Source of the DNA: CAZXWK01 sp964644675
Lineage (GTDB): Bacteria; Actinomycetota; Coriobacteriia; Anaerosomatales; JAAXUF01
DNA length: 33,460 nt
Direction: 5' to 3'
Assembly: GCA_964644675.1 (NCBI GenBank)
Contig: CAZXWK010000024.1
Coordinates: 1-33,460, forward strand
Shown here: piece after piece, positions 8,586-15,153 of the stretch
Numbering within the stretch: position 1 is the first letter of the stretch
How the letters are laid out: every line of letters begins with the position of its first letter
Program-made: the position numbers and the translations under genes
The notes under the pieces: generated by a model
What the model saw: the letters and a program-made list of their open reading frames with translations, nothing else
What the model was told of the DNA's origin: nothing
Databases searched by the model: none

Positions 8586-10577
8586 TCAGGGGCGTCCGCG
8601 AGCGTGCTCGGCGACGTCCGCGCCGGCAAGATGCCGCTGCGAACCAGCGAGCCTGCGGATCTGCCCCATGTCGACGATGAAGGCCACTGAGCCGTCGCCG
8701 AGCATGGTCGCGCCTGCGAGCCCCTCGGTGCGCCGCAGACCGCGGCCCAGGGGCTTGATCACGAGTTGGAGCCGATCGATGACACCGTCCACGACGATGC
8801 CGAAGCGCTCGCCGTCGACGTTGACGACCGCGGTGAGCTCGTCGGCGGGCACCGTGCCCCCGATGCCGAAGAACTCGCGCAACCGCACGAAGGGGAGCAC
8901 CTCGCCGCGCACGTCCACCAGATCGCGGTCGTGCTCGCCCCACTCGGCCTGCTGTTCGAAGTCGAGGCACTCCTCGACGCCGGACAGCGGCAGGATGTAG
9001 CGCTCCTCCCCCGCCGAGACGAGCAGGCCGTCGATGATGGCGAGGGTGAGCGGAAGCCGGATGGTGACGGTGAGGCCTTCGCCCACGCGCGACTCGAGGT
9101 CCACCGCGCCCTGGAGCTGCTCGACCGCCCTGCGGACGACGTCGAGACCCACGCCGCGCCCCGAGACCGACGTCAGTTCGCGTGCGGTCGAGAACCCGGC
9201 GCCGAACACCAGGTCCATCAGGTCGCGGTCCGAGAGCGTCTCGACGGAGTCGATGACGCCGTCGGCCTTGGCGCGCTCGGCGACGGCGGCGAGGTCGATG
9301 CCGCGCCCGTCGTCGGAGAGTCGAATGTACATGCTTCCGCCGGAGTGGAACGCCGAGAGCAGGATGCGGCCCCGCTCGGGCTTGCCCGCCCTGCGACGCT
9401 CGGCCGGCGGCTCGATGCCGTGGTCGATGCTGTTGCGGATCAGGTGGAGCAGGGGCTCCTCGATGCGCTCGATGACGCCGCGGTCGAGTTCGGAGGAGGC
9501 ACCCTCGGTCTCGAGAAGCACGTCCTTGCCAAGCTCCCGCGCGAGGTCGCGCGCGTAGCGGGCGAAGCGCCCGAAGGTGGTGCCGATGGGGATCATGCGC
9601 ATGTCGAGCACGCTCTCGCGGAGCGCCTGCACCAGGAACTCGAGCTGCTCGGACACGTCGATGATGCGTTGCGACTCGACCTCGCCGACGGAGTCTCGCA
9701 GCGCGACCTGGGTGGTCACGAGCTCGCCGACCAGGTTCACCAGGCTGTCGAGCCGCTCAGCCGAGACGCGCACGCTCTGGCCCTGCAGCGCATCGCGGCT
9801 TCGACCGGCGACGCGGGCGCCGCTCGCGTCGTCTTCGTCGCCGTCGTCGGCGGCGGATTCGATCGCGTACTCGCCCTCGTCGAAGAACATGAGCGGCTCC
9901 TCGAGCGCGCGGCGGCCCGCGGTGGTGGTGACCTCGAGGTCGACCGACAGGTAGCACTCCTCGGGAGCGATCTGGTCGAGCGGCGGCACGTTCGAGCTGT
10001 CCACGGTCACGCTCGCGGTCCCCAGAGCCGTGAGCTCGCGAACCGCGGCGGTCAGGCTCACGCCGCGCACGAACAGGTCGCCACGGGGGCGGAGGTGGAT
10101 GACGTAGGTCTCGGCGGCGGCGGGCTGCTCGCCATCCGAGGGCTGCTCGGCGGCTTCACGGGCCTGGGCTTCGAGACTCGCGGCCGCGAGGCCGTCATCG
10201 ACGACGCCCTGCATCGCGTCCATGATCACCTGCGTGTGCTCGCGCGCCGACGCGGCCTCGCCCTCGGAGCCCGAGACGAGCGCCGCCATCCCGTCGCGCG
10301 CCTTGAGCGCGAGGTCGACGAGCTCGGGCGTGAGGGTCATCGACCCGTCGCGCACGCGGGCGAACATGGTCTCGACCTCGTGAGCCAGACCGGCGGCGGT
10401 GTTGAAGCCGTACATCGAGCACGTGCCCTTGAGCGTGTGGAGCAGCCGGAACGCCTCGGCCAGCGTTTCGTCGTCACGCGAGCCGGACTCGATGGCCAGC
10501 AGCACCGCCTCGAGGTCGCCGAGAAGGTCGTCTGCTTCCTCGTGGAAGACTTGGAGCAGCTCTTCGTGTTCGCTCAT
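8586..10577 (-). CDS. cheA: CheA: chemotaxis histidine kinase
   Basis: A 663-aa cytoplasmic kinase with all expected modules. P1/Hpt (1-105) carries phosphoacceptor His47 in LLHTLKGTCSMYGF. A region at 157-240 (from YVIHLRPRGDLFVRG to LMFFDEGEYAIE) occupies the P2 position but resembles the non-enterobacterial CheA insert, not E. coli P2. P3 dimerisation spans 268-330 (RLDSLVNLVGEL). P4 ATPase spans 331-510, with HLIRNSIDHGIEP (N box), DDGRGID (G1), FGAGFSTA (F box) and GRGVGLDV (G2). P5 CheW-like spans 511-645. It phosphorylates CheY and CheB in response to receptor signals. The ATG at 10577 lies 12 bp after the cheY stop; its ribosome-binding site is weak. Confidence 0.96.
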   Translation of the reverse strand: MSEHEELLQVFHEEADDLLGDLEAVLLAIESGSRDDETLAEAFRLLHTLKGTCSMYGFNTAAGLAHEVETMFARVRDGSMTLTPELVDLALKARDGMAALVSGSEGEAASAREHTQVIMDAMQGVVDDGLAAASLEAQAREAAEQPSDGEQPAAAETYVIHLRPRGDLFVRGVSLTAAVRELTALGTASVTVDSSNVPPLDQIAPEECYLSVDLEVTTTAGRRALEEPLMFFDEGEYAIESAADDGDEDDASGARVAGRSRDALQGQSVRVSAERLDSLVNLVGELVTTQVALRDSVGEVESQRIIDVSEQLEFLVQALRESVLDMRMIPIGTTFGRFARYARDLARELGKDVLLETEGASSELDRGVIERIEEPLLHLIRNSIDHGIEPPAERRRAGKPERGRILLSAFHSGGSMYIRLSDDGRGIDLAAVAERAKADGVIDSVETLSDRDLMDLVFGAGFSTARELTSVSGRGVGLDVVRRAVEQLQGAVDLESRVGEGLTVTIRLPLTLAIIDGLLVSAGEERYILPLSGVEECLDFEQQAEWGEHDRDLVDVRGEVLPFVRLREFFGIGGTVPADELTAVVNVDGERFGIVVDGVIDRLQLVIKPLGRGLRRTEGLAGATMLGDGSVAFIVDMGQIRRLAGSQRHLAGADVAEHARGRP

Positions 10578-10589
10578 GGGACCGGCCCG

Positions 10590-10958
10590 CTACTCCGCCA
10601 CGCGCTGCAGCGCGGCGAGCAGCTCGTCGCGGCCGATCGGCTTCTGCAGCACGCCGGTGACGCCGCTGCGCTTAAGCTCGCTCGCGACGTCGTCGTGGCA
10701 CTCGGTGGTGAGCACCAAAACCGGGATGAAGCGCTTATCCGGGGCCGAGCGGATCTTCGAGATCAGCTCCCGGCCGTCCATGACGGGCATGTTGAGGTCG
10801 GTCAGCACGACGTCCACCGCCGTGCCGTCCATCGCCTCGAGCGCTTGCTTCCCGTCCTCGGCTTCGACGCAGGAGTAGCCCGCGCCCGACGCCATGAGCG
10901 CTACGGCGCGACGGACCGCCGCCGAATCGTCGACGACCAGGATGACCTTCTTCGCCAT
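10590..10958 (-). CDS. cheY: CheY-type single-domain response regulator
   Basis: A 122-aa receiver-only protein. Key residues are acidic pair Asp10/Asp11 (VVDDSAAVRR), phosphoacceptor Asp54 (LTDLNMPVMDG), the switch threonine in VLVLTTE (Thr84/85) and Lys106 in LQKPIG. In chemotaxis such proteins carry the phosphoryl group from CheA to the flagellar switch or another motility output. It is the second gene of the operon, directly before cheA. The start at 10958 (MAKKVIL) is preferred over an upstream in-frame GTG because it fits the family N-terminus; a G-rich stretch upstream is a weak ribosome-binding site. Confidence 0.93.
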   Translation of the reverse strand: MAKKVILVVDDSAAVRRAVALMASGAGYSCVEAEDGKQALEAMDGTAVDVVLTDLNMPVMDGRELISKIRSAPDKRFIPVLVLTTECHDDVASELKRSGVTGVLQKPIGRDELLAALQRVAE

Positions 10959-10977
10959 GCGTAGTCCCCCCACTCAG

Positions 10978-11002
10978 CCGTCCGGGCGTGGCGGCCCGAC
11001 GG
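10978..11002 (-). terminator. Intercistronic hairpin between STAS gene and cheY
   Basis: In the 79-bp spacer between the STAS gene and cheY, CCGTC-C-GGGC (10978-10987) pairs with GCCCGACGG (10994-11002), giving a 9-bp stem with one bulged base and a 6-nt loop. There is no T-run. It may attenuate transcription or stabilise one end of the processed mRNA; function is inferred only from position. Confidence 0.35.
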
Positions 11003-11037
11003 TCAGCGTACGATGCGCGCGAACGACGTCCAGCGCG

Positions 11038-11310
11038 CTAGTTGCCTTGAAATGCCCCCTCGAGCAGACCGGCCGGGTCGATGACGACCAGCGAGCCCCC
11101 CGAAGCCGGAAGGGACGACCGCGCGGATACCATGAGCTGGTAGAACGCTGCGTCCACCGACGTCGCCTCGCTGAGATCGACTGTGATGTCGAGCCCGTCG
11201 GCCAGTGCTTCCTGCAACCCCGTCAGCAGCTCGGCGACCACGCGAACGGACGCGGGCCCCTCGACCTTCAGGGTAATGGAAGTGGTCTGGCGTGCTGTGG
11301 TGACGGACAC
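11038..11310 (-). CDS. Small STAS-domain protein of the chemotaxis operon
   Basis: A 90-aa protein with the alternating strand/helix pattern of a STAS domain: ITLKVEGPASVRVVAELL, then ITVDLSEATSVDAAFYQLM, then GGSLVVIDPAGLLEGAF. STAS proteins commonly precede cheY/cheA in environmental bacteria. In phosphorylatable anti-anti-sigma factors the Asp of this loop is followed by Ser (D-S-S-G); here it reads D-A-A-F, so regulation by phosphorylation is unlikely. The start is a GTG at 11310 with a good GGGAGG site seven bases upstream. It is the first gene of the operon. The role (scaffold or coupling with CheA/CheY) is not established. Confidence 0.82.
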   Translation of the reverse strand: MSVTTARQTTSITLKVEGPASVRVVAELLTGLQEALADGLDITVDLSEATSVDAAFYQLMVSARSSLPASGGSLVVIDPAGLLEGAFQGN

Positions 11311-11338
11311 GTTACCTCCCGGTTCGGCTCACTAGCTT

Positions 11339-11366
11339 GTATCGGGTCGGTTGTCGCCACCATTAG
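11339..11366 (-). promoter_or_regulatory. Candidate sigma-28 (FliA/SigD)-like promoter of the chemotaxis operon
   Basis: On the minus strand CTAA (11366-11363), a 16-bp spacer, and CCCGATAC (11346-11339) resemble the sigma-28 consensus TAAA-N14 to 16-GCCGATAT/A. Six of eight bases of the -10 match. The -10 ends 28 bp before the STAS start codon, leaving a short leader with the ribosome-binding site. Position and context are right; the match is imperfect. Confidence 0.38.
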
Positions 11367-11382
11367 CGACGTCTTGTAGGAG

Positions 11383-11397
11383 GTGGCGCTCCGCCAC
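11383..11397. repeat. Hairpin upstream of chemotaxis promoter
   Basis: GTGGCG-CTC-CGCCAC is a perfect 6-bp stem with a 3-nt loop in the 279-bp divergent region between the chemotaxis operon and ridA. It is upstream of the candidate chemotaxis promoter and could be a protein-binding palindrome. The rest of this region shows no small gene. Confidence 0.3.
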
Positions 11398-11550
11398 TCA
11401 GCGGAAGGGCCGCCGTCCGGTCGGTCGCATACGGACGACGAACGGTCAGTGTGTGCGCTGAGTCACGCCATCTCGGCACCCGACAGGCGGGCACTCTCGG
11501 CGAGCACGCACCGAGTGCGGTAGCGTAGCCGGTACAGAAGCGGCACGACG

Positions 11551-11573
11551 GCGGACGCATCGGTGGCGTCCGC
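11551..11573 (+). promoter_or_regulatory. Leader hairpin directly upstream of ridA ribosome-binding site
   Basis: GCGGACGC (11551-11558) and GCGTCCGC (11566-11573) form a perfect 8-bp inverted repeat with a 7-nt loop. It ends three bases before the AAAGGAG ribosome-binding site of ridA. It could be an operator or an RNA stem affecting translation. A TAGCGT -10-like hexamer lies at 11521-11526. Confidence 0.4.
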
Positions 11574-11589
11574 GTGAAAGGAGCCTTTC

Positions 11590-11970
11590 GTGAGCCGAAC
11601 GGTACACACGAGCACCAGCGGCCCGGCGGCCATCGGCCCGTACTCGCACGGGGTGTGGGCCGGCGACCTGCTCTACCTCTCCGGCCAGACGCCGATCGAC
11701 CCCGCGACCGGCCAGCTGGTCGAAGGCGGCGTCGCCGAGCAGACCGCGCGCGTCTTCGACAACCTCGAGGCCGTCCTGGCCGACGCGGGCCTGTCCATGG
11801 ATTCGGTCGTGAAGACGAACGTCTTCCTCACCACGATGGCCGACTTCGCCGAGATGAACGCCGTGTACGCGACGCGCTTCGCCGAGCCGTACCCGGCGCG
11901 CTCGACCGTCGCCGTCGCGGGACTGCCGCTGGGCGCGCGGGTCGAGATCGAGCTGGTCGCCAAGCGCTAG
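11590..11970 (+). CDS. RidA family reactive-intermediate (enamine/imine) deaminase
   Basis: A 126-aa YjgF/YER057c/UK114 protein that hydrolyses reactive 2-aminoacrylate and similar enamine/imine intermediates released by PLP enzymes. The family signature is clear: AIGPYSHGVWAGDLLYLSGQ, VFDNLEAVLADAG, VVKTNVFLTTMADFAEMN, and the C-terminal block with the catalytic-pocket arginine in PARSTVAVAGLPLGARVEIE. Length is standard. The start is a GTG at 11590 behind AAAGGAG (11577-11583). It appears monocistronic, divergent from the chemotaxis operon and convergent with the Ala-rich protein gene 33 bp away. Confidence 0.95.
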   Translation: MSRTVHTSTSGPAAIGPYSHGVWAGDLLYLSGQTPIDPATGQLVEGGVAEQTARVFDNLEAVLADAGLSMDSVVKTNVFLTTMADFAEMNAVYATRFAEPYPARSTVAVAGLPLGARVEIELVAKR

Positions 11971-12003
11971 CGAGCGGGATGCGGCGCGCGCGGCGGCCTG
12001 CGG

Positions 12004-12597
12004 TTACTGCGGGTCGTCCGCTGGCGGCGCGGGCTGCGGCTGCTTCGGCGCGGTTTCGGGCGCATCGGCCGCGGCCTCGGTCGTGGCCTCGGGCGCGGGC
12101 TGCGCGCTCTGGCCGCCGGCCTCCTGGCGCTTGACGGCGTCGTCCACGCGCTGGGCTGCTCGGCCGAACACGTCGGCCAGCCCGGCGAACGCGCTCGCGA
12201 CGTGCGGCGCCGCGGCGTCGCTGAGCTTCTGCGCCGTGTCGCCGATCGCCTCGCCGGCCTGCTGGGCGCCTTGGCTCACCTGCTGACCGAAGTCGCTCTG
12301 CGCGACGTCGGAGAACGCGGCGCCCGCCTTGCTCGCCATGTCGTTGACTCCCGAGCGGACCTCCTCGAGGTGACGGCGGTTCTCCGGGTTGTCGGCGGCG
12401 GCCTTGGCCCACGCCGAGACGGCCTCGCCCAGGTCGCTCATGCGTGACACGACCTCGCGCCAGGCCGCCGAGACCTCGGCGCTCTGCGCCGGTGCGGGCT
12501 CGGGCTCGGCCGCGCCGGCGACCGGAGGCGTCACGGGTTCGGCGGCGGATGCCTCCGAGGGATCGGTCGGGACGGGTGCGCCGGTCTCGTCGGTCAT
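12004..12597 (-). CDS. Hypothetical Ala/Glu/Pro-rich helical protein
   Basis: A 197-aa protein not assigned to a functional family. Residues 1-45 and about 155-197 are low-complexity (Ala, Pro, Glu, Thr; probably disordered). The core (about 50-150) is predicted as long amphipathic helices with periodic Ala (WREVVSRMSDLGEAVSAWAK, VNDMASKAGAAFSDVAQSD, EAIGDTAQKLSDAAAPHVAS), resembling apolipoprotein- or LEA-like surfaces. There is no signal peptide, TM segment or Cys. GGGAGG stands before the ATG at 12597. The 68-bp spacing to the upstream ACT gene on the same strand suggests co-transcription. Function is unknown. Confidence 0.78.
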   Translation of the reverse strand: MTDETGAPVPTDPSEASAAEPVTPPVAGAAEPEPAPAQSAEVSAAWREVVSRMSDLGEAVSAWAKAAADNPENRRHLEEVRSGVNDMASKAGAAFSDVAQSDFGQQVSQGAQQAGEAIGDTAQKLSDAAAPHVASAFAGLADVFGRAAQRVDDAVKRQEAGGQSAQPAPEATTEAAADAPETAPKQPQPAPPADDPQ

Positions 12598-12665
12598 GGT
12601 GCTACCTCCCACTGGTCGTCGTGCATCGGTCGCGGCGGTTCGTTCGCCCGGCGGCCGCAGTACGG

Positions 12666-13193
12666 CTAGAGCGCCGCGGCCTCGACGTCCACGTTCGCGA
12701 CGCTGCCCGCCTCCGAGAGCTGCTCGAGCCACGTAGCCTCGTCGAGCGACGGCGGCACGAGCACGGTCGCCTCCATGCTGAACAGCGGCGCGCCCGACAC
12801 CGGCGCGGTGGTCACGGTGGTCTCGGCCGACTCGATGGTGATGCCCAGCCTGGACAGTCCGCGGGCGATCTCGTGGACGATGCCTTCGTGATCCGCGCCC
12901 TCGACGGCGATCCGGTACGGCAGCCAGCCGGCGTGCGTCTCGGCGACGGACTCGTCGGTGGCGCCCACGGTCACCTTGTAGCCCTCGGCCACCAGGCCCG
13001 AGAACGCGCTCTGGAGGCTCGGTATCCCGTCGGCCGGCACGCTCGCGAGCATCAGGATCGCGAACTCGCCACCCAGACGCGCCATGCGGCTGGTCTCGAC
13101 GTTGCCGTCCACGCCGAGAAGGACCTCGGTCACCTCTTCGACGATGCCGACGCGGTCCGGTCCGGTCAGCGTGAGCACGATGCTGGTCGCCAT
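12666..13193 (-). CDS. Tandem ACT-domain regulatory protein (GcvR-like)
   Basis: A 175-aa protein made of two ACT domains: residues 3-80 (LTLTGPDRVGIVEEVTEVLL, NVETSRMARLGGEFAILML) and about 90-170 (RIAVEGADHEGIVHEIARGL, ITIESAETTVTTAP). This matches the glycine-cleavage repressor (GcvR)/ACT-only family, which binds amino acids and acts through partner proteins instead of DNA. GcvA is not seen nearby, so the GcvR role is not claimed. The start at 13193 is supported by GAGAGGGGA upstream. The in-frame region before it is antisense to the rRNA methyltransferase gene and is rejected. Confidence 0.87.
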   Translation of the reverse strand: MATSIVLTLTGPDRVGIVEEVTEVLLGVDGNVETSRMARLGGEFAILMLASVPADGIPSLQSAFSGLVAEGYKVTVGATDESVAETHAGWLPYRIAVEGADHEGIVHEIARGLSRLGITIESAETTVTTAPVSGAPLFSMEATVLVPPSLDEATWLEQLSEAGSVANVDVEAAAL

Positions 13194-13284
13194 GCGCAGA
13201 TCCCCTCTCGAATGGACATCCACCACTGTCCGATATTCCCGAGAATCCGTCGAGGTCGGGCCACGCGCACCGAGTCGACGCCGG

Positions 13285-14226
13285 CTAGGGGCGCCGCTCG
13301 AACACGAGCAGCGAGAACGCGGCCTCAGTCGCGAACAGCGTATCTGCCGCCACCTCGCTCGGCGCGGTCTCCCCGGCCTCCTCGCGGCGCTCGCGATGGA
13401 ACTCGTTGGGGCCCATCGCGACCAGGTCGTCGAGGTCTCGGGCGCCCAGGAAGATCGGGTACGCGAGCCGCTGCCGGTCCGCCAGCTCGAACCCCGCCGA
13501 GAACCGCTCGATGACCTTGCCCTCCTTGTCCGGCTCGATACCCAGGAGCCCGAGCCGCTCGCGGGCGCTGGCAAGATGCTCGGGCGCGGGCACGACCACC
13601 AGAAGGCGTCCGCCCGGCTCGAGCACGCGCGCGAACTCCTCGGGATTGCGCGGTGCGAACACGTCGAGCAGCACCGTGACCGACGCGTCCTCGACGTAGA
13701 GCCGGCGGTTCAGGTCGGCGACGAAGAACGTCGCGTCCGGGTAGGCGCGCGCCGCGAGCTTGACGGCTGCCTTGGCGATGTCGGAGCCCAGGAAGCGCAC
13801 GTGGGCGCAGTCGGCGCGCTCGCACGCGAAGCGCTGCACGCCGCCCAGGTAGTAGCCCTCGCCGCAACCGACCTCGAGCACCGAAGTCGGACCCGTCGCG
13901 CCCCGTGCCGCTCGCGCGTCGATCGCTCCGGCGACCTGCTCGGCGAGGAGCGCGAGGAGCGGCGCGTAGTGCCCGGCCTCGAGAAAACGGCGGCGGGCCT
14001 GCAGCATCGAGGGCAGGTCGCCGTCGATGCCGCGGCTGCGGTGGTGCGATGGCTGCAGGTTCACGTAGCCCTCGCGCGCGAGGTCGAACGTGTGCCCTGC
14101 CGAATCGCGCAGCGACGCGCCGCTCCGGGAGAGCGGCGCGTCGCAGATCGGGCAGACGAGGGGCCATTCCGCCTCACCGGCGGCGGTCGGTGTCACGTCT
14201 TCGTTGGTGGGGTGGTCGGCTTCCAT
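13285..14226 (-). CDS. RlmA-type 23S rRNA (guanine-N1) methyltransferase
   Basis: A 313-aa protein. The N-terminal module LVCPICDAPLSRSG ... GHTFDLAREGYVNLQPSHHR is diagnostic of RlmA, which methylates N1 of G745 or G748 in helix 35 of 23S rRNA. The SAM domain follows (VLEVGCGEGYYLGGVQ, FLGSDIAKAAVKLAAR, LLDVFAPRNPEEFARVLEPG). In E. coli RlmA zinc is held by C-x2-C, a third Cys and His; here the third Cys position (four before the His) is Asp, so zinc binding may be altered. In Gram-positives the G748 (RlmA-II/TlrB) specificity is usual. I choose ATG 14226; ATG 14238 is an equally possible start. It is 41 bp downstream of DUF2239. Confidence 0.87.
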   Translation of the reverse strand: MEADHPTNEDVTPTAAGEAEWPLVCPICDAPLSRSGASLRDSAGHTFDLAREGYVNLQPSHHRSRGIDGDLPSMLQARRRFLEAGHYAPLLALLAEQVAGAIDARAARGATGPTSVLEVGCGEGYYLGGVQRFACERADCAHVRFLGSDIAKAAVKLAARAYPDATFFVADLNRRLYVEDASVTVLLDVFAPRNPEEFARVLEPGGRLLVVVPAPEHLASARERLGLLGIEPDKEGKVIERFSAGFELADRQRLAYPIFLGARDLDDLVAMGPNEFHRERREEAGETAPSEVAADTLFATEAAFSLLVFERRP

Positions 14227-14267
14227 GCGCTGAAGCATACCGCCCGGCGCGCAGCCGTGCGTACGCG

Positions 14268-14942
14268 CTATGCCTGCGACGCCTCGAACGCGGGCCCGGC
14301 GTAGAGCCGCGCGTAGTCGCGCACGGCCGGCCGCCACGCCTCGGACAGCGCGACGAACTTCGCAGCATCCGATGCGTACAGCGCGCGGATAGCCTCCTCG
14401 TAGCCGGCCTCGTTGCCCGCCACGAGCGAAAGGAACCGGTACGTCACGTCCTGTGCGGCGCGGACGCGTTCGGCGTCGGCGTTCTGCTTGCGTGCGGCCT
14501 CGACCAGCTTGCGCAGCGCGACCGAAGCGCCACCGGGCTGCGCGTTCAGCCACTCCCAGTGCCGCGGCAGGAGCGTGACCTCGCGGCCGACGACGCCGAG
14601 CTTTGGGCGTCCCGGCGAGCGCGGTCCGGGTGTGGCTTCGGCCGGCTCGGGGTCGGCCGCCGTCGGCTCGCCCTCCGCGTCAGCGGCTGCCGCGGACTCC
14701 GGGATCCGCGCGAGGACGTCGGCGAGGGTGCCGCGGTAGTCGATCTCGAGCTGGCGGCTGTCGGCGCCATCGAGCACGAGAACGTGCCGGGTGTCGCCGG
14801 CATCGATGGACTCCTTGGCGGCGGCGGCGACGTCGCGCAGCGAGCCGGCGGCGAGCAGGTCGCCGTCGACCCAAGCGGTCGCCTCGGGGAGCCGCTGGGG
14901 GGGCTCGGCGCTGACAGGTGTGTGGTGGTTCTCGGCGATCAT
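14268..14942 (-). CDS. DUF2239 family protein
   Basis: A 224-aa protein of a conserved uncharacterised family. The most characteristic segment is RSPGRPKLGVVGREVTLLPR followed by HWEWLNAQPGGASVALRKLV, then a helical C-terminus (TYRFLSLVAGNEAGYEEAIRAL). The N-terminal part (20-80) includes RHVLVLDGADSRQLEIDYRG; an Ala/Glu/Pro linker (about 83-110) separates the two. No enzyme motif is recognisable. AAGGAG precedes the ATG at 14942. It has its own strong promoter with a palindrome in the spacer, so it is probably tightly regulated. It is likely co-transcribed with the rlmA-like gene downstream. Confidence 0.88.
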   Translation of the reverse strand: MIAENHHTPVSAEPPQRLPEATAWVDGDLLAAGSLRDVAAAAKESIDAGDTRHVLVLDGADSRQLEIDYRGTLADVLARIPESAAAADAEGEPTAADPEPAEATPGPRSPGRPKLGVVGREVTLLPRHWEWLNAQPGGASVALRKLVEAARKQNADAERVRAAQDVTYRFLSLVAGNEAGYEEAIRALYASDAAKFVALSEAWRPAVRDYARLYAGPAFEASQA

Positions 14943-15005
14943 GGGTGTCTCCTTGGGTGGCGGGCACCGGCTCTTCGGGCACCGCGGGCTCGTGGTACGC
15001 GATGG

Positions 15006-15034
15006 ATTCTACCCGGGTAAAACGCCCCCGTCAA
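15006..15034 (-). promoter_or_regulatory. Sigma-70-type promoter of the DUF2239 gene with operator in spacer
   Basis: On the minus strand TTGACG (15034-15029), exactly 17 bp, and TAGAAT (15011-15006) match five of six bases of each consensus hexamer. The spacer holds the palindrome ACCCGGGT. Predicted transcription starts near 14999, leaving a leader of about 57 nt to the DUF2239 ATG. A repressor bound to the palindrome would block this promoter. Confidence 0.65.
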
Positions 15035-15050
15035 TTCTATACGGGTAAAA
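15006..15050. repeat. Two 17-bp direct repeats in DUF2239/patatin divergent region
   Basis: ATTCTACCCGGGTAAAA (15006-15022) and ATTCTATACGGGTAAAA (15034-15050) match at 15 of 17 positions and are 28 bp apart. The first covers the -10 and spacer of the minus-strand promoter, the second lies at and upstream of its -35. They look like two sites for one transcription factor. The patatin gene starts 103 bp further on. Confidence 0.6.
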
Positions 15051-15153
15051 TTCCTCTCGGCAGGTGGAGCAGGACATGAGACGCCCGACGGGTAGAACGC
15101 CTGAGTACGGCGCGCCGTCCGACCGAGTCCCGCGCGTCGCGAAAGGAGCCCGC

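Noticed and set aside
1..11310. SpoIIE-type phosphatase and chemotaxis STAS protein as a partner-switching pair
   Set aside because: The genes are 9 kb apart and on opposite strands, no anti-sigma kinase is present, and the STAS protein lacks the phosphorylatable serine.
12666..13193. Calling the double-ACT protein GcvR
   Set aside because: No gcvA or glycine cleavage gene is nearby; only the domain layout is similar.
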